A stretch of DNA of 64,000 bases from Bedellia somnulentella. Its lineage: Eukaryota; Arthropoda; Insecta; Lepidoptera; Bedelliidae. The notes beneath the pieces were generated by a model that saw only the letters and a list, made by a program, of their open reading frames with translations, was not told the DNA's origin and searched no databases. The stretch lies in assembly GCA_963576735.1 (NCBI GenBank), contig OY755170.1, forward strand, positions 12,756,567 through 12,820,566. The letters run 5' to 3'. The position numbers were made by a program, and so were the translations under genes. This document shows, piece after piece, positions 54,892-64,000 of the stretch; position 1 is the first letter of the stretch, and every line of letters starts with the position of its first letter.

Positions 54892-54907
54892 AGAGGTTCC
54901 CAAACTA
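54892..54907 (+). repeat. hAT-like terminal motif
   Basis: CAGAGGTTCCCAAACT matches the CAG-GGTTC-CAA-CT type end of hAT transposons. The opposite terminus was not found, so this may be a fragment or coincidence. Confidence 0.25.
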
Positions 54908-55177
54908 GGCTAGGTCTGTATTATGGGAAACCAGTTTATATGTATGCATGTCAGTTTCATCACCAACACCCCTATGATATTTCGTGTGATGATATATAGC
55001 CTACGTTATTTTAGAATAATTCCAACGTTTAATTTAAAAAAATATTTTTTATATTGTTGAGCTATTGGGGAATTAGGAACCTATACATACAAACAAATAT
55101 CTCTCCTTTTGGAAATTTGATATTATAGACAAGAGATTTTGAGATGATAGGCTGATTAGTGTACAGTCGGATATATA

Positions 55178-55432
55178 TACATACATACATACATATACTC
55201 ACGGCTATAAATCTCTAGAAGGGGTAGCCAGAGCTAAGGAATTGGAAATTTCCTAAGCCACTTTTGGAAAGTTGAGTGGGGAAAAGATGGTGAGATAAAG
55301 GTTGTTGGTGATGGGTTTCCGAATACATCGCCCAAAAATCTTTTAAAAGCCCTAATACAGTTAGTCGCCTCTTACGTACACCCATCGGAAGAAATGGGGA
55401 AGTGCTATTCTAAGCCGACACTACACAGAAAA
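55178..55432 (-). repeat. Rep-B copy, full and well preserved
   Basis: ACATACATACATACATATAC followed by TCACGGCTATAAATC, GGGGTAGCCAGAGCTAAGGA, AAAGGTTGTTGGTGATGGGT, then GTGCTATTCTAAGCCGACAC and TACACAG. Followed at 55432-55515 by an AT-rich run of TATATACACTAC/TATATA repeats. Confidence 0.92.
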
Positions 55433-55434
55433 TA

Positions 55435-55515
55435 TACACTACACAGTATATATACACTACACTATATATATACTACAGTGTATATATACTCTGTATATAT
55501 ATGTATATATTAATA
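55435..55515. repeat. Low-complexity TATA/CACTA repeat
   Basis: Alternating TATATATAC, ACTACAC and TATATATGTATATAT units. Probably expanded from the repeat end next to it. Confidence 0.8.
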
Positions 55516-58019
55516 GGCTTAAGGTAAAATAAAAGTCAGGATCATGTGCGGCCACACTACGAAAACCGAAAACATTATAGGTTGCCTATGTACTAAACGT
55601 ATGTAAACGTTATTAACATTGCCGTTAGCCCTCTAAAAAAGTTATTCCTAATTAAATTATCACAGTTTTCATGCCAGTGGCCCTAAGAAACACAGGCGTA
55701 TTCAAAGTATAACAATACTCGTGCAAATCCGAAATGGTCCACTAGTAAATTAATAAAGAAACAAGTATCAAGAACATATTATTTATTATATATTTTTAAC
55801 TAAAGTATAATCACTAAGACGAGCAAAGAACTTTTAATACAAGTTTTGGTATGATAAATATATACGCTTTATTATTTGTTAGCTTCTCCTACATGATTTG
55901 AAATATAAATGTATATTCTTGGGTAATTTTCAGTTGGTTGATATCTTCCGCAAGGAATTCTTATAAAATAGAGACACCATATGAATGTTCCAGTTTGAAA
56001 ACTTTAATTAAGCTTCATCGTCACGAATAATTGGTACCAAAATCACTGATAGCATATTCATCGTTAAGTTCGTATCGTACGAATAGTTCCACAAACAAAT
56101 AATGTTTGAAATGTCAACGTTAATAAACCAGTCCGTTAAATTAATTATTATTCGGTATAAGAAATTTATTCATTAGTTTTCAAAATATGTAATAATGAAA
56201 ATGAAAATTGACTTAATATATTTTTTTTGTTTGTTTATTGTTTTTTTTATTTTTTTTGTTATTGGCGGTATCTGCCGAAGATTTTTTCAGCAATTTCGCC
56301 ACAAACAGCGTGATTTAGTCTCGCATGTGAATTTTAGTTGTAAGGATTTTTATCATTAAAGCGAAAAAAAAAATTGTATAAAGAATGAAATTATTAAACA
56401 ATTAGATCTTGAAGGTATTTAATCAATGGTTAAGTAAAGACTAAGTTAAGAGTTATTTATATTTTAAGAAGAAGATAAAATTAAAGAAAAAATAATAATG
56501 AAATCCCATTATCGCGAATCCCAACTTATTATGTCATGCTTATTGTTATTTTCCAAAAATTATCTTTCTTCTATTTTTTTTCTTTTTAGCTTTGGGTATA
56601 TTTACAATCAGCCTTTTTAGCTCAATTTAAATATAATTTATTTAATAACCTGACAATTCATACTTGGTAAACATTGGAAACATATTTTAAATCATTTACA
56701 ATTAAATTTTGAAGAAATAATTGAGATCTAGTTACAAAATCGGGGATGATTCTAGATTAAGAGCATAGGGTACATAATAAATAAAGTGGTAGGTATTTGC
56801 AATATCAATATTAGAATAAAAATGGCAATACTGGATTTAAAATCATTCAACTCAATGACCGAATGAGCAAGAAACTGGGCTAAAACGTCAAATTTGGATC
56901 ACCATACCAGAGACATACACCTAAGATACATCTTAAAAAGATTGTGAATACCCATTAAAAAGTTCTATTAAGTTTGCATTGTAACGTTTAGTGACATGTG
57001 ACAGAATTTTGACGGTTTTATGTCAAATTATGACAGTTGGAAAAAGTTTTTTTTCTTAAAGCGAGTTCGTGTTTGGCCAAGAATTTGCGTAATGAGTTTG
57101 TAAGAAAAAGTTTGACTTTACTTTGAACAGCCGCAAAAATCTTATCTTATAATCACGACTTATTATAAACAAACATAAGGCAAACTTAAAAAAGTCTAAT
57201 ATTTCAGAAAAAAAAGGTCTTGAAACAAAACACAAAAAACTCTTAAACGTGCCACATTTTATCTAACAAATATTTATTTCATCATTAATTAAAGATAAAT
57301 AATTCAATAAAAATAATAATTTCAAGATTTTCTCTATCAAAATAAAAAAAAAGTTTAAAAGAAAATGATACAAACCTACTTGCGTAAACTCACGAGATTA
57401 GTTCCTATCGGAGTGGGTAACTATTAATTTTGTTGGATTTGTACGACCCTGGCTAACTTAACTAGCTTCTTTTAGTTTAATGAATCTTTTATACATGCTT
57501 TTTTATTCTTTAAACTTCGGACGTCTGACAGGTTGTGTGAAAAATTTAAATGTATTTATTTTGTTTATTTGACCAATTTGTCACTGGCACAATTTTAACA
57601 ATTCACTACTAACTTATCTGTAGAATATAAAACAGAGCAAAAGAGAGGTGTCATTTTCAAAACGCAGGCTACCTATAGAGACTTTGAGGAAAAGAAAAAT
57701 CATTTTTTTTACTAACATTGAAAACAGCCTTTAAATTCGCGCTTGTACATCAATAAAAAATTTGGGATAGGTTTGTTTCAATATAAACTAGTATTTTTCC
57801 ACATACTAATACTAAGGCAATAATATTTTTAAGACGGTTTGGGCATGATAAGGATGAATAGGTAAATTATATAAATATTAAATAAAAACCCAATGCGGAA
57901 GGCACTGGAAAGTGGTGTTAGTAGAGGACGACTACGGAGGACACAATCGGACCAAATAGAGAGTTTTCTCAAAAAGGCAGGCGGCTTCTGTAATAATGTC
58001 ATGCCTAGAAGACATTCCA

Positions 58020-58130
58020 TTAAAATAAATGATAGTTACGGAGTAGGTACATACATACATAAATACATATACTCACGCCATTAGTTCCCATTGGGGTAGG
58101 CAGAGACTATCGATCGCCATGGAGTAGGTA
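58020..58130 (-). repeat. Rep-C 3' end copy
   Basis: ACATACATACATAAATACAT with ATACTCACGCCATTAGTTCC and CATTGGGGTAGGCAGAGACT match Rep-C in reverse. The preceding 57895-58020 may be its body (frames there are unrecognised). Confidence 0.6.
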
Positions 58131-58282
58131 CCCGCATAAATTTAACCATTTACGTACCCATACAATTTTAAATTTTTATAACGATGAAATCAAAACTCAG
58201 CTCTTTTTTTTGAGACTTCACTTCATCGGTTTGAGTTTAAATTCTCGTTGGGCCTTGACCAATGTCTTTTTTATCTATTGAG

Positions 58283-58375
58283 GACGTTAACCGTGAGGGA
58301 AAATATCGTGAGGAAACTATTATAGCTGAGTTATACTTAGTCCTGTCATGTGACAATGTATTTGTAGGTACATTG
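58283..58375 (+). mobile_element. SINE-S fragment S7
   Basis: GGACGTTAACCGTGAGGGAA followed by AATATCGTGAGGAAAC, then TGAGTTATACTTAGTC and TGTGACAATGTATTTGT. Both ends are missing. Confidence 0.7.
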
Positions 58376-58395
58376 TTACAGTTTTTTAATTTTGC

Positions 58396-58605
58396 TATAC
58401 ATATACTCACGGTCATAAATCCCTAAAAAGGGGTAGCCACAGCTTTAGAGCTAAAAACTCCTCAGCCACATTTGGAAGTTGATATGGGAGATGATGGTAG
58501 AAATAAAGTATCGTTGGTGATGGGTCTTCAACCGCATCGCCTAAAAGTCACTTTAAAAAGCTCCATACCCTTAGTCGCCTCTTACGACACCCATGTAAAG
58601 AATTA
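58396..58605 (-). repeat. Rep-B copy
   Basis: TACATATACTCACGGTCATA, GGTAGCCACAGCTTTAGAGC, GGTGATGGGTCTTCAACCGC and CTTAGTCGCCTCTTACGACA. The last 20-30 bases of the 5' end are lost. Confidence 0.85.
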
Positions 58606-60164
58606 ACCTATAATAAAATATTTCGGTCGAATCTTCTAGCAGAAAGTACTCATAAACTGTACATAAAATTTAAATGATATTTCTTTAGTCTTGGGCGATG
58701 GTACAGAAATAGGTACAGTTATTGCGGTAGATTATTAAGATCACTGAAATGACAACACTTATTTGACTTATTAAAGAATGAATAAATGACTGATTTGGAA
58801 TGTCAAAATTGACAAAACCATGCTCCGGCAGCTAAGATAATAGAACCGATTACGTTGTAACGACTAAAAATAGAGATACAGTATTGTACTTATTTGACCT
58901 ACAGACTGTATCAAAACGGTGACGTTTCTTAAAATTGTAGAATTGGGCCCCTGTAGAGAGGTCAATTCTGTACATGAAATATATTTTCAAAATAACTATC
59001 AGGTGATGATTAGGGATCGATACTGATGCCAAAAATGCAATCAGTAAAATTTTTGTCTGTCTATCTGTCTGTCTGTCTGTCTGTCTGTCTGTCGGTTTGT
59101 ATGTTCCTTATGGAAACAAAAACTACTTGAAGGATTCTAACGAAACTTGGTACAATTATTCTTCATACTCCTGCGCAGGTTTTTGTATACTTTCCAGCAG
59201 AGTAGTAAAGGGGAATTTTGGGGAATTTGGGAAAACGGGAGAAGTTACTCCATTTTTTAAGCTTCCGTCGCGTGTGCAGCCTTAATGGCTAAACTTACAT
59301 TGAAATCATGTATGACGGAAATTTGTTGCATAAAATTATCTAAAAAAAATCCTTCACAGTTTATGTCTATCTTTTACGGTTGACTCACAATAACACGTGT
59401 AATTCCTGATAGCTTAGCAGTTCGGAACATTCTGATTATATTTGTTTACTCTTACGTTTGTAAACCTCTCACTCATCCCTAATTTAAAAAAGGTAACATT
59501 ATTACCTATTCAATAAAAAAAGAATCATAGAAATCGGTAGACAAACACCGAAATTATACATAAAATAAGCCAGCGCGCCCGTGACCAAAACCAAATCTTT
59601 ACTAATTTATATATAACATACTAGATGGCGCCAGTAGTTGCATCCTACATCACGTAATGATTAATTTTTCAGATTGTTATAAATACTTCATAGCGTTTTA
59701 TTCCAAAATTTGCTATTAATGGAAATACTGAACCGTTCATTAAAGCGCATTCAAAATCACCAAACTACACTGTTTAGGGAGTGCTATAAATTAAATAAAT
59801 TGAAAACATTGCGCTGAATTTCACAATGCTTAAGCAGGGACTGAAGAAAGAAACCTCAGATATTTAAAAAAACAACGCTACCCGTGCGAAGCTGGGAGGA
59901 TCCACTAGTATTAATTATATTTGAAAATATTAATAAGTCATCAAACAGTTTTTCAACAGCTTAAAATAATTTATAATTCTTACATTCCGTTTATAGAATT
60001 TTGGGTAATGTGAGTTGAAAGAAATAACGTTAGATTGTCCGTACAATTATCATTACTGGGGTTCAAGCTTACCCTGAGTAGAATAATTTACTAATAACTA
60101 TACTACTACCTTGATAATAGCTGGAACCGACGACTTAACTTTCCCTTCGATGCTTGGAGTCATC

Positions 60165-60450
60165 TGAGTTTGATTCAACCTGCAATATACTCTATCTTGT
60201 TTAATCCTGCCACCCCCTCCTACCTTAAAGAGCGTTTCCAATTCCTTTCCTCTTCACATGACCTTAATCTGCGTTCTTACCACATCTTTTGTTGAGTACC
60301 CCTTCTCATTCCACCAATTTTTACAATTCCTCCTTTACCGTCCAGGCTGTACAACTATGGAACGGTCTTCCTGTAGAGGTGCGATTAGCCAAGTCTCTCC
60401 CTATTTTCAAGAACATGGTAAAAAAACACTTCCTCTCCGAAACACTATAA
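60165..60450 (+). pseudogene. Decayed LINE ORF2 C-terminal end (reverse transcriptase polyprotein)
   Basis: Frame pieces FNPATPSYLKERFQFLSSSH and then, after a frameshift, TPSHSTNFYNSSFTVQAVQL, WNGLPVEVRLAKSLPIFKNM and a TAA at 60448-60450. The pattern SFTV-A-LWN-LP-A-SLPIFK is the usual C-terminal end of insect CR1/jockey-like retrotransposon ORF2. The shift between the two blocks and the missing catalytic part make it dead. AT-rich trailer to about 60650. Confidence 0.75.
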
Positions 60451-61479
60451 TATTATTTGTGTTGCATACAAAAGTTTATATATTCTATTATATATGTCGT
60501 AAAATGTATATATGTATTTTATTTAAAAATCTTTATATATATTGCATATGTATTGTATTTATTGAATATTATTTATTTTATGGAATACTATATGTAAGTG
60601 TGATAGAACTTAATAAATATTTAGTAATATTTAAAATAGATAGATAATGGTTTGACGAATAATTTTAGTTTTTAAGCAATCAGTTTAATTTATTGGACAT
60701 CTACCGAACATGTTTTTAATCCAGCAAATCTTTCCATTCATGGGTTGTCTGGAAGAGATCGCTTTTAGTGATAAGACCGCCAGTTGTACTTTGGCTTTTG
60801 TACCGATCTTTTTTTTGTAATTCGGTATGCAAAGTTTTACTAAAGTGATGCTGATTACAAAACCATTTCGAGATATTATGGTTATAAACAATATTTTCTT
60901 GAATTTATATTAATTGAAGCAAAGATGACTGTTATTTTATCAAAAAACTGTAACAGTGTTTGACCTTCAATGTTGTTTCAAAGACAAACGGTTTTGCAGT
61001 TTATTAATAAAATATAGAAAATCATAGGTTTGTTTAGTATAATATCGTAATAATTTCATTTGACATCACAAATTCGTGATATGTTTTGCAATCAGCAACA
61101 TTTTTATAAAACATTTCGTTTCATTTGCATGTCGCTACGTGATTTTATCGATAGATGACGTCATTAATTACAAAAGTTGAACAATCTTTAAAAAATCATA
61201 ACTTTGCAATTACTTATTTTAAATGGAAAATATTCAAATTAGTCTTTTATTTTCGTGTTTACTATCGAATAAAAATATTTAATAAATACCAAAAAAAAAC
61301 TTTGCATACCGAATTGTTGATTTTTTGTGATGTGCAATAAAGAGTTTTTTATTTATTTAATATCCAATCAAACTGGGTAACACGGGGAGACTTTACCTCC
61401 AACACATCCAAGACTTCTGGAACGTGAGCCAAGAGCCTGACTGTTTGTCAATCATTAACCAAGGTTTTTGTAATATAAT

Positions 61480-61838
61480 CGTGATAGCTCAATGGGTAGA
61501 ACACCGGTTAACGTGCAAGCGACTAGTGTTCAAATCCCGGGTCGGGCCTTCGCCAATTTGTCTTTTCTAAAGACATATGTGTGGTTAATTTATCATGGTT
61601 GTTAACGGTGAGGGAAAACATCGTGAGGAAACCGACATGACTGAGTTGTACTTAGTCTTGTGACAGTGTATTCGTACAAACCGGCGATAGGCCTGCCCCC
61701 TATCACGTGAGTATACTGTCCATGCAAAACGTGGGTACTCTGAACACCAGGTGACAAAGTCACGTGATGTTCAAAAGTATTAGTACCTCTGCCAAACTCT
61801 TCGGGGATATTCGGCGTGAACGTTTATGTTATGTTATG
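61480..61838 (+). mobile_element. SINE-S reference copy S8, full length
   Basis: Flanked by a perfect 13-bp duplication TTTGTAATATAAT (61467-61479 and 61839-61851). The head reads GTGATAGCTCAATGGGTAGA (A-box) and GTGTTCAAATCCCGGGTCGG (B-box), a tRNA-like polymerase III promoter. The body has the subfamily-1 segment ACACCAGGTGACAAAGTCAC. The 3' end is TATGTTATGTTATG, a short tandem tail rather than poly-A. Confidence 0.95.
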
Positions 61839-61984
61839 TTTGTAATATAATTCAAAGACGCCATGCATTTTTTATTTTTATACAGTTTTGGCTACTCCTT
61901 TTTGGATTTATAGCTGTAAGTGGAAGTAAGTAAAAGCCGATACTGCTTTTAACTAGATAAAGTTTAACGTATATCTTTTACATG

Positions 61985-62165
61985 AATACATATAAGCATA
62001 TATTCGCAGCTATATACCCCAAAAAAGGGGAGGCAATTAGAAATGTTTCAACCAAATATAGAAAACGAGTGGGAAAAGGTGGTTGGTGATAGGTATCCGT
62101 GTACATTGTCCATAATCACTTAAAACGCCCCAAAACTTCAAGACACGTCTTACAGGAACAGAAAG
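61985..62165 (-). repeat. Rep-B copy, highly diverged
   Basis: ACATATAAGCATATATTCGC, CCAAAAAAGGGGAGGCAATT, GGTGGTTGGTGATAGGTATC and CACTTAAAACGCCCC keep family order. Confidence 0.55.
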
Positions 62166-62214
62166 AAAAGCTTCTGCTAAATTGTCAAATCAGCAACAAT
62201 ATAACGATTACTAA

Positions 62215-62402
62215 TAAATAAAGGAAAGAAAAATAGCGACATCGGTGGGGATCGAACCCACAACCTCGGGTATACGCCCCCGTAGCTCTGCCAATTGAGC
62301 CATAGTGTCAATGGCTTCCAGTGCGAAAATCTTCTATCCTTTGTTTCTTTTACACTCTTAAGTAGTGTTTGCGTTCCGTACCTCCGATTTTTTTTACAAA
62401 TT
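62215..62402 (-). mobile_element. SINE-T copy with tRNA-like head
   Basis: On the minus strand: CACTATGGCTCAATTGGCAG (A-box), GGGGGCGTATACCCGAGGTT, GTGGGTTCGATCCCCACCGA (B-box) and then TTTTTCTTTCCTTTATTTAT. The upstream part pairs with 62532-62652. The head resembles a cloverleaf with a good T-arm, but the anticodon arm does not fold well, so it is treated as a SINE, not a tRNA gene. Confidence 0.8.
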
Positions 62403-62531
62403 CGGAAGGCCACTTGTCTACTTTTTCAGATAGAATGCAAATGTTGAGAACGCCTAACAACTTATCACATAATATAAATGTTTTTGTTCATGAAAACCTC
62501 ATGTGGGGATTATTACTAATAAACAAAGGTT

Positions 62532-62652
62532 AATTTGTAAAAAAATCGCAGGTAGGGAACGCAAACACTACTTAAGAGTGTAAAAGAAACAAAGGATAGC
62601 AGAATTTCGTTCTGGAAGCCATTGACACTATGGCTCAATTGGCAGAGCGACG
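62532..62652 (+). mobile_element. Second SINE-T copy, inverted relative to 62215-62402
   Basis: AATTTGTAAAAAAATCGCAG, AACGCAAACACTACTTAAGA with GTGTAAAAGAAACAAAGG, then ACACTATGGCTCAATTGGCA and GAGCGACGACGGGGGT. It stops abruptly and runs straight into a Rep-B 3' segment at about 62660. Confidence 0.85.
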
Positions 62653-62659
62653 ACGGGGG

Positions 62660-62790
62660 TAAAATCCCTAGAAGGGGTAGCCAGTGCTAAGGAATTAGAA
62701 ATTCCTCAGCCACTTTTGGAAAGTTGAGTGGGGAAAGATGGTAAGTTAAAGGTTGTTGGTGATGGGTATCCAAACGCATCGCCCAAAAAT
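62660..62790 (-). repeat. Rep-B partial copy fused to SINE-T
   Basis: AAATCCCTAGAAGGGGTAGC, CAGTGCTAAGGAATTAGAAA, GGTTGTTGGTGATGGGTATC and CGCATCGCCCAAAAATTTCT. Both the TATG tail and the 5' end are missing. Confidence 0.82.
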
Positions 62791-63054
62791 TTCTTCGGGC
62801 GTAAGGATATAATATAGTTGTAGTGTTTCACCAAGTAAGTTTACCGAACATTGCACTCCAAACTCTATACAATGATAATACACTGAGTCTTGTGATAATG
62901 TCAGTGCAGCTTTCATAACATAAACGCTTAGGTCAGCGTTACATCACAACTGGCCGGTGCGGTACAGTACAATCGTTTCTATAGATAGCTTCTGGTTTCT
63001 GCTGTGTGGCATACAGTTGCACTACCTAATAAATGTATAACATACTAATTAAGT

Positions 63055-63165
63055 GGAAGTAAGTATATGTTTGTACATATACTTACGCCCTTAGTTCTTA
63101 TTAGGGTAGGCAGAGACTATCTATCGCCACTTTGTACGATACAATCTTTTCATACCCGCTTCAGT
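63055..63165 (-). repeat. Rep-C copy
   Basis: TACATATACTTACGCCCTTA, TTATTAGGGTAGGCAGAGAC and TATCTATCGCCACTTTGTAC followed by GATACAATC, in reverse Rep-C order. Confidence 0.65.
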
Positions 63166-63419
63166 AAATATATAAATACACTAATAGTATCTACATTTGC
63201 TCAAAAACACTGAGAATGACTGAAAAGTGGTTATTGGATATATTTTAAGTAAAAATGTAATCCATAGAAAGAAATACATTTTATTGATAAAAACGCCTAA
63301 AGTATTTGATGGGTATAAAAATGGTTGCAAAGTTGTCATATTGGAGGTGACTGCGTTAACAGATTTAGTTTCGCAAAGGATTTGGTATTACTGAATCCCT
63401 CTTTTAGTAGCTGGAGAAA

Positions 63420-63655
63420 ATACATACATACTTACTGACCGCTATATATCTTTCTAATATTAGATAAGATAAGAAATTCTTTAGCCACTTTTGGTAGTTG
63501 AGTGGGGAAAAGATTGTAATATAGAGGATTTTGATGATGGGTCTCCAATTGCATTGCCCAAAAATCTCTTTAATAGCCCAAACACCCTTAGTCGCCTCTT
63601 ACAAATACCCACGGGAAGAAATGGGGTAACGCTATTCTAAGCCGACACTACACAG
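63420..63655 (-). repeat. Rep-B copy
   Basis: ATACATACATACTTACTGAC, GTTGAGTGGGGAAAAGATTG, GATGATGGGTCTCCAATTGC and GCTATTCTAAGCCGACACTA followed by CACAGC. Confidence 0.85.
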
Positions 63656-64000
63656 CGAGAGAAACTAGTTAAATATATTTGAGTCGCATGTAGCTAAGCA
63701 TCGGCATGGCTTACGTTATAATGTTAAAAAGAGTGGGTTCATGTTATTCAATCAGAGGGTAACATTAGGGAGTCGGATGTAATTCCTACATTATCACTTG
63801 ACGGAGACAGCCCTGTCTCTCAGTCTATATTAAAGTTGGCGGTTTGGGGTGATATTCAATTTCATAGATTTGCTAAGTGTTTCACGGATGTAAAACTGTG
63901 TTGTATGTAACATCCTCATGGTGGCGTTTGTGCAGGATGCCTAGCACGCGCTATTTTATCGTCACGATATTGGTTAGAATGGTATAACAGTATACGATAC
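63656..64000. other. Right edge of the window
   Basis: Sequence of mixed composition without a recognisable exon, repeat landmark or RNA gene. It may continue a repeat or gene beyond the edge. Confidence 0.4.

Larger units (their letters stand above)
53710..58950. mobile_element. 5.24-kb TIR element inserted in Helitron H4
   Basis: Starts GGGCCCAATTCTACA and ends with its reverse complement TGTAGAATTGGGCCC, 15-bp perfect inverted termini. It is flanked by CTG on both sides (53707-53709 and 58951-58953), a 3-bp target duplication confirmed against empty sites in H1 and H2. The interior is AT-rich with nested SINE-S (54398, 58283) and Rep-B copies (54668, 55178, 58396). No transposase frame was seen. 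The superfamily is open: 3-bp duplications occur in PIF/Harbinger, CACTA and Zator elements, but CTG and GGGCCC match none that I can assert. Confidence 0.85.
53689..59908 (+). mobile_element. Helitron-H copy H4, split by a 5.24-kb insertion
   Basis: The first 21 bases, TCTATACTTATAATAAATCT plus G, are at 53689-53709. The rest resumes at 58954 with TAGAGAGGTCAATTCTGTAC and ends GATCCACTAG at 59908. The outer flanks are A and T. The intact copies H1-H3 show the uninterrupted junction AAATCTGTAGAGAGGTC (H3: AAATCTGTATAAAGGTC), so the interruption is certain. Confidence 0.92.

Noticed and set aside
57893..58084. 63-codon plus-strand frame
   Set aside because: It runs into Rep-C sequence and has no family signal.
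60258..60647. 129-codon plus-strand frame
   Set aside because: It overlaps the LINE ORF2 remnant in the wrong frame and continues into its AT-rich trailer.
62240..62312. Possible functional tRNA gene on the minus strand
   Set aside because: Good A- and B-boxes and T-arm, but a poor anticodon arm, mismatched acceptor stem and a repeated context. Best read as a SINE head.

Overview
This is a eukaryotic, AT-rich, repeat-dense window that looks like a moth or butterfly (Lepidoptera) nuclear genome. The signs are Lep1-type Helitrons inserted exactly between A and T, several tRNA-derived SINE families, repeats with (TATG)n tails, and an insect-type Krueppel-like factor gene. The species cannot be named from the sequence.

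One host gene can be read with confidence. It lies on the minus strand and is a three-zinc-finger Krueppel-like transcription factor of the KLF5 type, best matched to insect dar1 (dendritic arbor reduction 1). I rebuilt seven coding exons: 53001-52954, 51055-50981, 6255-5827, 5633-5520, 5428-5269, 5180-5121 and 4902-4712. They have GT/AG borders and compatible phases and give a 358-residue protein. The first two exons are split from the other five by an intron of about 44.7 kb. That intron makes up most of the window and holds many transposon copies plus a few isolated GC-rich islands that could be enhancers or alternative promoters. An in-frame stop and a six-codon upstream ORF precede the start codon. 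A LINE 3' fragment lies about 110 bp beyond the dar1 stop, and about 0.9 kb further on there is a possible 25-codon terminal exon of unknown membership.

Repeat families, named here for reference. SINE-S: tRNA-headed, about 340-385 bp; five near-full copies have 9-13 bp target-site duplications. Rep-B: about 210-270 bp, ending in GTGAGTATATGTATG and a TATG tail; the most abundant family. Rep-C: shares the Rep-B 3' end. SINE-T: tRNA-like centre inside inverted arms; one copy is an almost perfect palindrome. Helitron-H: TC...CTAG ends, with long (0.86-1.0 kb) and short (about 0.2 kb) forms. There are also several TIR elements. The most striking is a 5.24 kb insertion with GGGCCC ends and a CTG duplication that splits a Helitron upstream of dar1.

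Layout: 1-3500 intergenic with one Rep-B copy; 3500-6255 the 3' exon cluster of dar1; 6256-50980 the giant intron; 50981-53100 the 5' exons and probable 5' UTR; 53100-64000 upstream DNA dominated by nested transposons and SINE clusters. No convincing tRNA or rRNA gene, CRISPR array or intact transposase/reverse transcriptase gene was seen. No bacterial-style operon, Shine-Dalgarno or rho-type terminator logic applies here.
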